Part shown: positions 34,299 to 49,200 of the stretch, in pieces
Layout of the letters: every line of letters begins with the position of its first letter
How positions within the stretch are numbered: position 1 is the stretch's first letter
Assembly: GCA_006386115.1 (NCBI GenBank)
Contig: VFIW01000012.1
Span: 372,001-436,000 of the forward strand
Source: Globisporangium splendens
Taxonomy: Eukaryota; Oomycota; Peronosporomycetes; Pythiales; Pythiaceae
Reading direction: 5' to 3'
Length of the DNA: 64,000 nucleotides
The notes under the pieces: model-generated
Told to the model about the DNA's origin: nothing
Database searches by the model: none
Seen by the model: the letters and a program-made list of their open reading frames with translations, nothing else
Made by a program: the position numbers and the translations under genes

Positions 34299-37200
34299 GT
34301 GGACATGATGCTTCTGGATCGCGATATTGCTGCAGAGCGAGGGCGTCGATGGGAGCTTTTTCTCGCCGCAAGACGTCCCAGGTCCGCCGAGAAGATCTTG
34401 CTGTCTGCGGCAAACGATTCAGCGATGCGTATTCAGTTTCTGCCGCCAGAGCGAACTAAAGCCGAGGGGGACAACGGCGCGCCAGTGCTCGGATACAAAG
34501 TGGAAGTCGCGAAGCGCGTGAATGACGTGCAGACGTTCACTGTGAAAGCTAATGGACCTGTTCTCTCGGGATCGTACAAGGTGACGTTTACGAATGCAGC
34601 TGGAACGGTTGGCACAACGTCGTGTATCCCGTGGAACGCAACGGAGGTCGAGTTTGAAATGGCACTGGAAGAGCTCGCGAACGTTGATAGAGTGAGTGTC
34701 TCGCGATCCGCGTATGGCGGCGCGCTGAATGGCTATGTGTATTCGATTGAGTTCAACGGCAAGTACTTGGTGAGCGGCCAACAGCCAAACGTGTTAGTTG
34801 GATCTCAAGCTGGGCGTCAAGCGACGTTGCCAGGAAATCGAGTGCTGACCTTCGCGGGTGCGCACGTAACCACAGGGATTCCCGGATACTCACCCGAGAT
34901 CCGGGAGGATCATCCAGCGCGATGGGAAAGGTGCTCTGCCATTGTGTGCAAACGTGGGAAGCGCACCTGATACACCGTCACTGCTTGGTATTTTGCCCAT
35001 ATCAGGATCGGAGATGGAGGTTCGATTCAAGGACCCTTCGGCTCATGGTGATCCTGTCCGAAAATACATGTTTGAGTATGCTGCTGGAGATTCATTCGGC
35101 ACCCCGCCTGCAAAACTGCTGCGCATTTTCAACGTGCTGGAAAATGATATTGCTGGCACTTTCCAACTGCAGTACGGTGATCAATTGTCACCTCTCTTGC
35201 CGATTCATACGACGTCGCAAGGGCTCAGTGATGCTCTAAACTCTCTCTCGAGCCTTCGTCCAGTCTCGACAAGCCATGCAACGTGTATTCTAACAGGAGA
35301 GACACCCAGTCGCGTGAAAAGTTTGTCTGCGACTCAAAATGTGTTAACTACAACCCAGCTCGCGTTTCTTCAAGCTCAGTTGCTAGTGGTCGGAGCTGTT
35401 CTACGCGCGGATACCAACACGTTTATTGTGAAGACCCAGCCAAAGCAAGGAGACAGCGCAATTAAAGTGCAACCGGGTCATGGGGTAGCGAGTTTTACTC
35501 AGGATTTATCTCTCGTGAAAATCGACGCTTCTGGAAGTGGATGGGGTCCGCATGGGTGCGAATGGACCATTTCTTTCGTGAGCGAAATGGATCAAGTATC
35601 GCATCAAACCTATCCAGGTCTTCAGCTCGTGTCTTCTCTGGTATCGGTGGAAAGGGGCACTCAGATAACCAACCTCGGTATCAGCGACAAAAACCCAGCC
35701 ATACCACCAACTTATCACGGTGCCTTTGGCATCAGCAACGACGAAGATACTTGTGATACGTATGCGATTGGTGCACCCTCACCAGTTCAAGTGTTGTAAC
35801 TGTTTGCGTCAACAACGATAACCACAGGAACATTCAAGCTACAACTTGGCCAAGAAACGACCTCTTGTATCACTCTGGGTAAAACGGGTGCAAAGAGTAC
35901 ATTGAAAGCAGCACTAGAGGCACTTGGTTTTGTGTCCAAAGTCGCTGTTGAAGAGCAGCGAGTGTTCAAAGTGAGTGTGTTGACCGGATCATCTGCGTCC
36001 AAAGTCACAGCTTACGACAGTACTCAAAATCTCCTGACAGTTACGAGCAGCGGACCAGGATTAACAGCTAGCGAGGCAAATACATTGAGTCTGAATGCGC
36101 TCATTCAAGTCAGCCGCAATCCAAACGATTTTAGCCGTCATTCCTGCGAGTTCAAAGTCACAACAGCTGCAGCGGCACATGACACCACAATTGCTGCCAG
36201 TGCTGTCGGCGGCTGCTCAAGTTTTTCTGGCGAATCGAGATCGCTGAAGGTTTTGGACTTCCATGATTACAAGATCCGCTTTTGGGGGCAGTACCCAACA
36301 GGAGAGTGGCCAACTTTGAAGATCGTGCAAAATGCATTTGGCGCGGGAGCCTGTGCACCGTGGGCACCAGCAGCGATTCCTGTGTATAGCACGATACACA
36401 CGATTAAGTATGAAGGAGTCTGTGCAGGTGGATCCGGCGGGACCCAGACGATCGTTGCTGACGCAGCAACAGAAATAGGCTACTGGTTTTCACTTTCGTA
36501 CTTGGGAAAAGAGACACCAGCGCTGTCATTCAAGACAACGACAGCCAGCGTGATAAATGATGATGCGCTGCAAGATGATATCCGCGGGAGTTTTCGCTTG
36601 GCATTTGGTGGAGAGACTACAGAATCGATCGGATACGCTGCAACCCATATGAAAGTGACTCAAGAGCTTCAGAAGCTGGACAAGGTCAATTCAGTGATCG
36701 CGTTAGGCGATGCAGATGCTGGTGACGTGTTTTTTATCGACGGACAGAAGCTCACAGTTGCTGCCATCAACGCTGTCAATGGTCTCATCACTACAATGGA
36801 GCAGTTTGGAGGAAATAGCATCGCGGCGGCGACACCAGAGATCTATGTATTCGACAACAGACTTCGAACTACTGATAACTTGAGAGTGCTAGTTGCTGTC
36901 GGCGATGATATTTGACTGCAATCAAGCTCAGCAGATATGCTCAAATTCACGGTAACTGATATTACCGACTGTTACATGCTGGTTGAAGGAGTTTTCACAG
37001 GTACACTTGTGAAAAGCAAAGCGTATCGTGTTTCCAATGGTCGGAAGTGGTCGCTAGTTTTTCGCTCTTACGTGGGCGATCTGGGAGCGACCGATGCGCT
37101 GCCAGGGAACGATTGGCGAGGCACGGGAGCGCGCATTGGCACACGTCGGGCAAACGCGATACCACCTCAGACAGTGCGAGTTGGTAGTCCAGCTGTGATC

Positions 37201-40200
37201 CAAACCGTGCTACTGCTGCTGATGTTGGGAATGCGGCAACGTACAAGCTCAGTTTTGGAGACGAAGTCACAGACATTATCCAATGGGCTGGCACTGGTAC
37301 TACGATCAAAGGAGCACTGGAGACACTTGATGGTATCGATGACGTAACGGTGAACTCGGCGGTGTATGGCAACGGATTTGTCCACTCGATTACCTTTTGG
37401 GGAATGTATCCGACAACAACGCTACCTGTGCTAGGATCCGAACTCGTGGGTGCTGTGGCTCCGGCAAACGTCGCGATTCGCGTCCGCAGCAACAATGTGG
37501 CGTCGCACAACATACAGCAAACGACCATTCTTCAACCAAGCCAGGACTACATGTTCCGCATATTCGCCATGAATCCCAAAGGTATCAGCAACTCCGCTTC
37601 TGGGTACTCGACAAAACTACTGTCGACGTCAATCATCCCGACGCCACCCACAAGTGTGTCTCTGGGGGAGTATCATGGACCAACCTGGCTACCAGTCAAT
37701 TACCACGTCCCATTTTACACAGGAGATGCTGAGGTGACAATGTACCGTCTGGAGTGGGATTCCTCGCCGACATTCGACAGCTCCAGCGCAGACTACGGCG
37801 TCGCGAACATTCGGAAGCTCTTTGAAGCGCAGCAGGCAACAACAATCTACCGAAGCGCCACTGGAATGGGTGGAACATTCACGCTTACGTGGGGTGTCGA
37901 TCCACCACTCCATTGGCAGTCGATTGTACAGCTGCCCAAATGACCGATGCACTTGCGATTATTACCGATACGGTGAACGTTGCGGTTGGTCCAGTGAAGG
38001 TGACCCGAACGCGAGCATCGTGGGGATATTCATGGAAGATTACGTTTCTACACAATCCAGGCGACTTGGCGCTATTGGTCGCGGATAGTTCGCTGATGAC
38101 GGGCGATTTTCCTCGCGTCACAGTGACCGAGGTTGTGAAAGGCTTCTCGGATCTCGCGATTGATGACTTCGCTTACGAGGTTCAAGTTGTCTACACAGAT
38201 GCGTACACACTGCTGTCTGGTACGTTCAAGCTGGAGTTTGAAGGGAGAATCTCTCGTTCAGTATCAGTGGATGCCTCATCATTAGAGATGCAAGAGGCCC
38301 TCCAGGAAACCACAACCATTTATTCGATCAAGGTCAGCAAGGTGTGTAGGAGCCAGGCGTTGGACACTGCAATATGGTCTGTTACGTTTGCGCACCTTCG
38401 AGGAGAAGAGCTCGTGGGTGCGGGCAACGTGTTCACGATCGCCGTCGCTGATGCAAGCTTACTCGTGGGGACAAGTGCTTCCGTCCGAGTCGCGAGCAAA
38501 ATCGTTGGCTCCGATCCCTTTGCCTACACGATCACTGGTCTTCGCACAGGCGTCAGGTATTACTTCCACGCAATGGCTTATAATGCGGAGGGATTTGGAT
38601 CTGCAACTTCCCCGATGTCAACGGCCGTAACTTGTGGCCACCCAAACCCTCCAAAGTCCGTTGTCGCCAGCGTCGTTAATGGTACGATACTCTCTGTCAC
38701 GTGGGGAAACAACGAGAATAACGGAAGCTGTCCTGCGGACAAGTACAAAATCGAACGGTACCGAGCTGAAGGCACACGGGAGGAACAGACCATCACGACT
38801 TCGGCTGGAAAGGGTCTCCCGGAAACCCAGAATATCCAGAGTTTTGCAGACTCGGATAGCATTGGCGGTTATTTCAAACTGAGCTTCAAAGGGGAGAGCA
38901 CAGCGAACATCATTTGGAATGCACCAGCTATTGGCTTGAACTCTGCGAAGGAGCGACTGGAACGATTAGCCACGGTTGGAACCGTTGACGTGACGCGAAG
39001 ACAGTCGATTCGAGTTGTTGCTGGTCTGATCATGACGGCACTAGGGAACACGCTCACTCGAGACGCATCATCGGCGATAGCAATCGCAGATGCTGGGTTT
39101 ACTGTTGGCGACCAGATTTAGATTTTGGGGCAACAATTTGAGATCTCGGTTGTTGGAGCTACGACCCTCACGATTCTCGGGACGATCACGACCTCGGTAC
39201 CCGTGCCAGTCTTCAAAACCGCGTTTGGATTTCAGTGGTTGGTCACACTCCTCTCTGGGCATGTTGGTCCGCAAGAACTGATTACTGTGTCTCCGAGTGA
39301 CAGCTGGGCGGGCAACAATCCAGGACTGTTCGTTTACTCAGTGCAAAAAGGCTTGCAGCCGATCGGTGGCACGTTTCGGGTCTCTTTTGCTAGCGGTGGG
39401 ATCTCCCAAATGGCACCTCCATTGCCGCACGATGTGTCTGCAAGCGATATGAAAGTGACGCTTGAAAGCTTGGTAACGATTGGGCTCGTAAACGCTACGC
39501 GATCCGTTAATGGCTATGGATGCAACTGGGTTGTCACGTTTCTCACTGAGTTCAAGGGTGAAATATCGTTGTCAGAGGTAGACGGAACCCAGTTACATGG
39601 ACCGAGTGTTCGAACTCTGCGAGCAAGGACCAACATTGGCGTGCAACCGACCTTGCACTGCGAGGAAGATGATGTAGTGGGAGCGCCGGGAGAAGTGCTG
39701 ATTCCAGCAGCCTTGCGATACGAAATCCGAGGTCTGCAAACCAGCCAGAGCTACGCTGTTCGCGTTCGAGCACACAATGTGGAAGGGTATGGTGGAGCGT
39801 CGTACATTTCGCCAACTTTCCAAGTCCCTCGCACGACCCCCTTGGCTCCGAGAGACGTCAAGTTGCTGGTACTCTCCAACCGTCTTCTCAAAGTTCGATG
39901 GAATGCTCCGGCTAGCAACGGCGGAACGGTGATCACGTCGTACAAGATTCAGTGGGATATTAGTGGTGGGTTTGCCAGCGTCGATAGCCCAAACTACGAT
40001 CTGCTGGGCGAACTCACGGTTCAACCCACGGACACTAGTCCATTTTACTTTAACATCCCGACAACGGTCGCCAACGCATACTATGTGCGTGTGATTGGTG
40101 TCAATGATCAAGGCAAATGACCCCCTAGAGTTGCCGATCCGTCGTCTGCGACACCGGTAAATCGGACACCTAGACGTCCGGAAAACGTGCGAGCGACAGT

Positions 40201-43200
40201 GTTATCCAATTATGCCATTTTGGTGGAGTGGGATCCATCGTCTACAGAGAAAGCGTACTATGGCGGAGATGGCGGTCTTCCCATCACCCAGTACATGATC
40301 GAATGGGACAACTCCGCGGCATTTGACTCACCTGCATCGTTTGGGCTGGCCGGCGGCACTACTCGCTCGTATGTCATTGGTGGAAACGATCCAGTCACAG
40401 GTGTTCGCTCAAGCGTCTTGATACCAGGGACCATGTACAATATTCGCGTGACAGCCTTCAACGCTAAAGGTGCTGGATCGCCACGACTCGCAACTCCTCC
40501 CAGCGTTATTGCTGTGGATCAAGTACCCACGACGCCACGCGATCTACGGTTCAGTGCGATCCCAGCAACTTCAATCAAGACAGACTGGGTCAACCCGCTG
40601 TACGGTGGAGGTGCAAGTTTGGAGAGCTACCAAGTCGAGTGGGATGAACAGGACGATTTTTCGAGCGGCCAGAGCTCGAAGGCAACGATCCCGATCGTCC
40701 GTGAGCTCCAGTCGGTCATAGTGAGCACCGATGTGGTCAACGAAGAGCAGTTTGTCGATGCCAAAGTCGAAGTGACCAACGAGCAGCAAGTTGTACGCAC
40801 CGTTTTTACTGGCACCGATGAAATCCAGGTGATCGAAACGACCAACACGAATGCTCGCGATGAAATCCAAACCGTGACGACTTCTGCGACCGATCGAAAC
40901 GAAGTGCAAGAATTGCGCTTAGTTGCCGACGATGTCAATGAGATCCAGGCGATTCAAACAACCGTTGGCGAGGTGTTTGGAACCCAGTGAATTGAAGTCG
41001 GTGCTGCTCGTATGAACAAAGTGCAGACAATCTCGCTCACGATTTTTGGAGCGTCTGCAGATATTTCACAAATTGGTGGTGAGATATATTTCATGTTTGA
41101 TAACACAATTTGCACGCATTGCTCGCTTCCTGTTGGCTCAAAACGCACAGCGAATCTGATCACATCGTTCACCGAAAGTGATGACGTGGCTGCTGCAACG
41201 ACGGTCAAGAATGCCTTGATTGCGCTTGATAACATCGATGCTGTGACAGTCGTACGTACGACCACTTCTGTGAACACTGATCTAACCTACGTGTACACAA
41301 TAACCTTTCCCGGCGACGGAGTGACTGGGAGCGTCCCTGAGCTAACCATCGACAGCACCATCACGGTCAATGCAGTCGCGAACCCTGGAATCCCGACGAT
41401 GGCGACCCAGCTCGTTGCGGGAAATGAAGTTACCTTCGATCCTACATCCGTGTTTACGATTACGTCCACATGCGAATCGTATTCGGACCCGTTTGCAATC
41501 AAGAGCTACAGCACTGCGTGCACTCCTCCTCCCGTCAACTTGCTGTGTTCGGTGTGCGTGGCAAGCTTTGGTGGGCTCCAGTTTAGTGTGTTGCAGACTT
41601 AGCGACGACAGTTGTAGTCGGAAATCGCCTCGTTGCTGGTGTCTGTGCGTTCCAAGTTAATGCAATCACTGCCACGAAAATCGCGACCGCGGCGACCGAT
41701 GTCGGGCGCTCTGCAGTGCTTTTACAGGACAAACTCTCGATCTGTACAAAGCAAAGACGTATTTCAGGGATATCCCGCTGAAAACTGGCGCCACCACGGT
41801 CTCGGCAGGAAGTGTAGTCGAGAACTTGCTGAACACGATCATTGATTCCGTCACCGTGGTGCGCTCTCAAGTGATATCGTCCACCTTCGTCAGTTCAGCG
41901 TACAACGTGACGTTTCGAAAGCGCTCGGGAACGATACCTTTGTTGGAATGCAGCACGACTGGCATTCTTGTGACAAATACTGGAAAATCGTGTACTGTTT
42001 CAAGAACTACCATTGGAAGTATGATCGCAGGAAGCTTCGTTCTCAGACTTGCTCGCGAATCAGACGGTGTCATGGTGCAAACAGCTGCTATTCCCTGGGA
42101 TGCATCTGAAGCCCTCGTGAAGAGTGTAATGGAGGCTGTCGTCAGCAACGGCGAGCAAGTTTTCGGGACAGTGGACGTGAAACGAGACGTGTTTTCTCCA
42201 ACTGGCAACAAGTGGTCAGGCGGTTATACTTGGCAGATCGAGTTCACAAGTCGAGGACGGAATATCCCAGGGATGGAGGTGGTCACGAGCTCTCTGGTGA
42301 ATTCGGATGCAAGCAAAACCGCGCCAATTATCACAGTCGAAGATGCCGATAACCCGTTGAATCCGTTTGCGAATAGTCGGCATGGCAACCAAACCGTGGC
42401 GACCATGACGTTCGCGTTCCAGGGAGTGACGGCTGCAGTTCCCTGTGTCATTGGCCAGGATACGTCGCTCGTGACACCACATCAATCGATTACTGGCAAT
42501 GTCTTCGCTGCTTATCTGGTCGCGCAGCTCTCTCCAGCAGTGCCAAGCATTGACGTGACTCGGTCAGCAGCCACTCAAGCACGAGGCTTTACGTGGACGA
42601 TAACGTTTTCAGACTCAGCCACAGGCGGTGACGCGCCGATGCTCGAGATTCCGATTACCGGTCTCACGGGTCAAAATGTGCGCGCAAAAATGTACGAAAC
42701 AATCAAAGGAAATCAGCTTGGGGCACGTTTCAGCTAAAGTCTAACGGAGAAACGACGGGTCTGATCCTTTTCTCGGCAGATAAACTCGCTGTCCAGGCTC
42801 AACTGAACAGTTTGAGCACGACAAAGCCATCGAGTGTGCTCGTTGGCCGAACGGCACCCGCCGTTGATGCAATAACCCAGGTGCTTGGCTACACGTGGTT
42901 CATTACATTTCGCTCCTCGGTCTGGGCTGACCCAACAAGCGATCACTCGAGTGGAATTCCTGGGAATTGGAAAGGTGCACGCGCCAAATGGAATGATGTG
43001 TGGCCCGAGACAGGCTACTCGAAAGCATGGGGGGCGCCACGTCGGACCCATGGGCAGCAAGGGCTATATGACAACGTGCATCAAAGATGGCTTGACCACA
43101 GCTGCAAGCGATAATAGCCAGGATTGTGTAACAGCAGTGCAGACTGCTGGAATTGGACCGATCAAGGGTGCGTTCACGATCACATTGGACTCTCGGACTG

Positions 43201-46200
43201 CTGGGTTTATGTCGGTCAAGCAGTCGACAACGAGTACTCCGATTGCGCACAATGCGTGGGCTACCAAAGCCGAGAGTGGCGCCACCGGGACATCCGTGGA
43301 AGAAATTCTGGAATCGATGCCAAACATCGGTGACGTTGCAGTGTCAAGAAGCCAGGTAAACATTCTCACAGGTGGTTATACGTGGACTGTGACGTTCTTG
43401 CGCGACGCGAATGGACCCTGTGAGCAAGAGGAAGACAGCACAACAGGAGTTCTCCTCTGCAACTCTCCTCGAGATGTACCCGCGATGGTTGCGGATAATT
43501 CTGGACTCAGTGGCGCGACTCCAACCGTCACAGCGTGTGAGAAGACATCATCCCTGGGCAATTGTTTTTCAGGCACGGTCCAAACCGGATTGATCTTACG
43601 CGGCGATTTCACGTCGTTTAAAGTGACGAATGACCCGGGCTCCGACCAGCGCTACAAGTTGACCATTGCGTGCGCTGTTGCGGGCGCCGGTCTACCTTGC
43701 AACCCCATTGAAGCCTTTAACGTGGATACGACCGACCCGCGAAGCGCGCTCATCGTGCAGCATCTACTGGTCGGCGATAGGTTCACTGTTGGAACCTACT
43801 CGACATGCATTTTCACAGTTGTTGATGTGACCACAACGATCGTGAAAGTCGCGTCGCTTTCATGTAATGCCATGGCTGCGGGGACGGCGACCACCCCGAT
43901 GGCCATGAACATTCGAGTTCCCTGGAGTGCTGATGCAAACCTCGTTCAGAGAGTTCTACAAGCGTCGTCGGACGTAACGCAGGAGTCTGTGGGGAGCATT
44001 TGGGAAGGTGATCGTAAAGTGAGTGTCGAGCGAACCATTCATGGCAAATACGGCGAAGTATCCTGGCATGTTCGGTTTATCTCGAATCCGTCGTTCACGC
44101 CCCCAGGCTCGGGCAATATACCCGATATCGCGGCCACATTTGCGTCCAACCCGACGTCTACTGTCCAGATCACGGTGATCCAAGTCACACCTGGCTCCAC
44201 CGGGCTAAGCGGTTCGTTCCTGGTTGGCTTCCGTTCAACGTTCGGACCACGACAGATCAGCTTCGACGAAAGTGAAGACCGGTTTCAGCGAAAACTGAAC
44301 GAAATGAATACGATCGGCCGAGTCATTGTGAAGGAAATCAAGTACCCGTCCACAGCTACGGGGTGCTCGGAGTCTTCCTGCTCGGGTGGCTGGGACGACC
44401 AACTTGTCGAGATTCCAGGCACGCGTGGCGGGTATCGTTGGCGCATCCGGTTCTTAAAAGTCACTGGTGAGTATGGAGGGCTCACGTTTCCATCGGGCAG
44501 CGGCAACGTCGGTCCCTTATCGGTCTCAGTGTCCAGTCTTCAGGGAACAGAGAAATCTATCGATGTCACCACCAACATGGCAGGATCTCCTCCCATTCTT
44601 AGTGGGTTTGTACTGAATGCATCCGTGAAGGCAACACCGATTTTGCAATACTCAGCAACGTCCGATTCCATAAAGCAGGGCATCGAGTCGATGTACTTGT
44701 TCGGCGAGGTGGAGGCAACCAGAGACTACTTTGTGACTCAGCAAATCCCCAACGCCGTGGCAACGATTTCGAAGGATGGACTTACGGCGACGATCACTGG
44801 TATTGACAACATTCGCCTGTTTATTGCTCCTGGTGATATTGTACGCTTTGGACCAGCCAGTGTAAACAACCTCGTGGACACAAATGGTGACAGCCTCCTC
44901 TCGTCTGTGCTTGCCACGTCAAAGGTGACCGTGTCAGCGCTATCACCTATAGTGGTCGCTGCCGATCCAGCGACGACAAAGCTGCTCTTTCCTGGGATGC
45001 AATTACGAGTTGACGGCCTCGTGTATAACGTGCAGCGATCGAGCCATGAGGTCCAGACGGTTGCCGTGACGCTACCGAGCGGCTCATGGGATGCTTCATA
45101 GGCGAGTCCTTACTTCAAACTCACGTTGACTCGCGGTGGCAGCTCGCAGACTACGAGCTGTCTTCGGTTCAATGAAGACTATGTTACTGTTGAGACTGCG
45201 TTGAATGCGGAATTGCAACTCTTGGACGCGACTGTGCAGCTGAATGACACTCGTGTAACTCGGTCGGGTCCAGTCGAGATGGCCAGTGCGACTGGTCCAC
45301 GGAAGGGATACGTGTACTCAATTTACTTCCAAGGCGACAGTGTCGCTGGAGATGTCTCTCAACTAGTAGGCAGCTACACGACGTGCACAGCGATCACAGG
45401 AGCGTCTGCGGTGATCGAAACAGTGGCGCATGGAGGAGAAATCGGTCATCAGCGAATATCGTTAGCGACAGATTCTGGCCAAGTCATCGACTCGACGGGG
45501 TATTTCACACTGACGCTAAGTGGCCATACAACGTCATGTATGCCGTGGGGAGTGTCCGCCGAGCAACAAGAGAAAGAGATCGAAGATGTGCTTCTCATGG
45601 GTGACGTGCTCGTCTCACGACATGGAAGTGGAGATTCCGTGACCGAAGTGCAGCGACTACGGTTGACGTCGAATTCCGAAGTGACGTCGACGAGCACGGG
45701 CCTGTTTCAGCTGCTGTTCACGCTCAACGGCAAGACAGCAGTGACCAGTTGTTTAGCGTACGGGGTTTCCGCCGAGGATTTACAGCTTCAGATCAATCAG
45801 CTGAGCAATCTGGCTGCACTTGTCAACCACGTGAAATTGACTCGTGAGGGCGGCGGTACATCGGCGTGGGGCTACGGGTACGAGTGCTTGATCAACTTTG
45901 ATGGACCAATCTCCGGTGGGTATAGTCCAGTTCTAGGAAATGCGAACCAATTGCAGATCATCAATTTGGACCAAAGCCCTTGTGCACCAGTTGTTGGTGG
46001 GAGCCCTGCGCTGATCATCGAGACTGTGCGCGAAGGCTCCGCTGGTTACGACTACGACATCTTTTTCCTCGCGTACCCGACAGCGGTGACACCGCTTCTG
46101 CTGTTGCAAGATGAGAGAGCGGGGGTTTGTACCGCCGGATGGAGTCACATTGGAGGAAGTGCGCGAAAGGCATCGATCGACATGATTCGTACGGCGGGAG

Positions 46201-49200
46201 TAGCGAAATCCAGACGCTCATCGCGAAAGATCCGAGCGCTGCGGTTCCTGCAGGGTCGCAGTACAAACTTTCATTTGGTGGTGCGACGTACACGGCGAAC
46301 TGCCTGCCGTTTAACGCGTGGGCATCCATACTGCAAACTGAATTGGCAGGTTTAGCAACGATTGGAGCAAGCAGTGTCGACGTATCGTGTGATGTGGACC
46401 CGATCGGAGCTCCGAATGGGTTTGTGTACAAGATCACATTCTCTGGCGAACTTGTGACTGGCGATATACCAAAATTGCAGGCTACTCTGAACGATGCGGC
46501 GTGCCAGACGATGCCAAGCACTTCTGCCGCGGTCGTAGCTACTGACACAGAAGGAGGTCAGTCCACTGGCGCATTTGCGTTAACAAGCATGTATGATGGA
46601 GAGCAGCCTGGCGCGCACGTGGCGTATAGCGTGGCTCAGCTCTTCAGCGTCATGAACGAGCAATTTGAGATCCAGGAAATCGTCGTGTTGAATCCACAGA
46701 GTGCTCTCACTGACGCAGACACATACAAACTAACGCTCGGTATATTTCCCCAAACGGCGGCGATCAAATGGAATGCAGGCGAGGCTGAAATGGAAGCTGC
46801 GTTGACACTAGCTGGAATAAACTCTGGGGACATCATCGTGACGAGAAGGACAGACTCAGCAGTAGCTCCAAATGGTTATGTGTACATCATTTACTTCACT
46901 GGCGACAGCGTGAAGGGCGATCTAGCCGAGATGACAGTCGCAACAACGCTCGCAGGAGCAGGTTCCGTCACAGTATCTACGCAGTCCCAAGGGACGGACG
47001 GCGTTGCGTCACTGAAGGCAAAGTCGATCCCACTGGCACTTCCGAGTAACTCAAAGACTGCGTCGCAGTATCTCGCAAACGACGCTGTGCTGAATGTGTA
47101 CAAGGTAAACGGCTTCTTTTGGACCATCAGGTTCAAATCCACGATTGGCAATATTCCGGCGCTCGGTACGAACACGGAGGCGTTGACTGGGAAACTGACT
47201 GTGGTGGACGACTTTGTTCCGGGAGCTGCCTCCAATTCTTACGTGATGACGAATTTGCTTCCTGGGATCAACTACTACGTGCGCGTCGCTGCCGCGACGG
47301 ATGTGGGTCTTGGTCCATTCACTCCGACCTCGTCGATCGTTCCGAGTGGAGTCGTGCTGCCCGTGCAAAGCATCGCTGCAGGGTATGCTCTCTACGCTCG
47401 CGAGATCCAAGAGGTACGTCTCGCAGCGACTCGTGTCACCGAGATTCAAGAAATCACGACGTCAGCAGCGACGATGGCCGAGGTGCAGATTCTGCGAACG
47501 TATGCGGCGTCCGACCTTTGTTTCGGCGGCAACTGCGTGAAAGGATCGTTTGCGTTCCGTGTGCCAACGGTTCAGACCATCACGGTATCAGCATTGGCGC
47601 CAATTACGTCGGGATCGTTTTCGATTCAGTTTACGCGGTACAAGTCGGACGGAGCCGGTGGATTCCAAGCAGTAGGTACGATCTTTGACACGGAGGTAGT
47701 CCCGATGACGCTTGCGTGGAATGCACCAGCGAGTGACGTCCAAGCAGCCCTTGAGACGCTCAGTGGAATCGATCCTGGCGATATTGTCGTGACTCGCGAC
47801 GGCGATGCATCGTCTGCGTTTGGCTACGGCTACATCTATACGATCACGTTTGTCGGGAACAACGTCGCCGGCCAGACACGAGCAGCGACGGTGAAGGAAA
47901 AGAGAACAGGTTGCACAACCTGTACCACATTCGTAGTGGCTGGTGCTGCTGCGTATAGTGTGGTCGCGGACGTGAGCCCAGCACTCGCAATGGGAACAGA
48001 TACAGCCGTGCAGGAAGTCGTCGTGAGTGCGAGTAAACCGCTGTATGCGGGTTCGTACAAGCTCCGCTTCACCCATTTGGGGGCTACTGTGGAGTCGGGC
48101 TGCATCGTGTATGACGCACCTGCGCGAGGGGATGATGTACGAGCGATAGAGAATATTTTGCAGTTGATGACGAACATCGACCGCGTCTACGTAACTCGGC
48201 GCCTCGATCCCGTGAGAGCCCCAAATGGCGTGATCTACACGATCTTTTTCTATGGAAACAGCGTACACGGAGATATTCAATAGCTCGATTTTGCAATGTG
48301 CTCTGCATTTCAGGCTCAGGAAAACAATGCGCTCACGGCGACAGGTGTGAATGGATTGGTCGCCATCTCGATGGTCGATTATGGTGGTTTCAGTGCTGCC
48401 AATACATTCGTCGACGCTGCTGCTGCAACGACAGAGCAATTGGAGCAAGATCTTGATCGATTACCTGTGTTCGGTGGTGTCATCGTGTCGCGATCGCTTG
48501 CAGATGAGCAAGGCGGCTTTATCTGGACAATCGCATTCAAAGACTCGGAAGGCGATTTGCCGCAGTTCATTTGCGCTCGAGATGCTGTTTTCGCTGCAAC
48601 TACGGGCACGGGGTGCGAGACGCCCACATTGACCGATAGCAATGTGCTAAGTGGGGATTTCGTGATCGAGTCGTCGATCCCGGTCAGCTGCGACGCGAGC
48701 GCCGTGACGATGAAAGCAGCCCCGGAAGCGATGGCATGGGTAGGCACTGTGCAAGTGGTCCGGTCTGCGCCAAGCGCGCAAAGAGGGTACACATGGACGA
48801 TCGCGTTCTTGGACTATTTTGGTGACGTCCCGGCATTGATGGTGACAAGTTCGCTTGTCGGCACTGGTGCGAGCATCCAAGTTCGTGAAGTGCGGAAAGG
48901 CAATAGTGTCACTACTACATTCACTCTTTCGTACATGGGTTTTGTCACAGCGCCAATCGCGTGGGATGCCAAAGCGATGGCGGTGGATTCCGGATCAGAT
49001 GGCTCGTCGATGTAGGAAAAATTAGAGGCGTTGGATGCTGTGGGGCCGATCAATGTGGAACGTTCGGCAATGGACCGTGAGGGTGGATTGATTTGGCGCG
49101 TCACGTTTCTCGACAATACGCTCAACCTGGGTGATTTGCCGCTCTTACAAGCCAATTCGACACTGCTGACCGGTGTCGGCGTCGTCGCCTTCATTCGTGA

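Noticed and set aside
35797..49015. Stop codon reassignment (for example TAG read as Gln) to explain the readable giant locus
   Set aside because: Other genes in the window end at TAA, TAG and TGA in the expected places, and the locus also has many frameshifts, which reassignment cannot explain.
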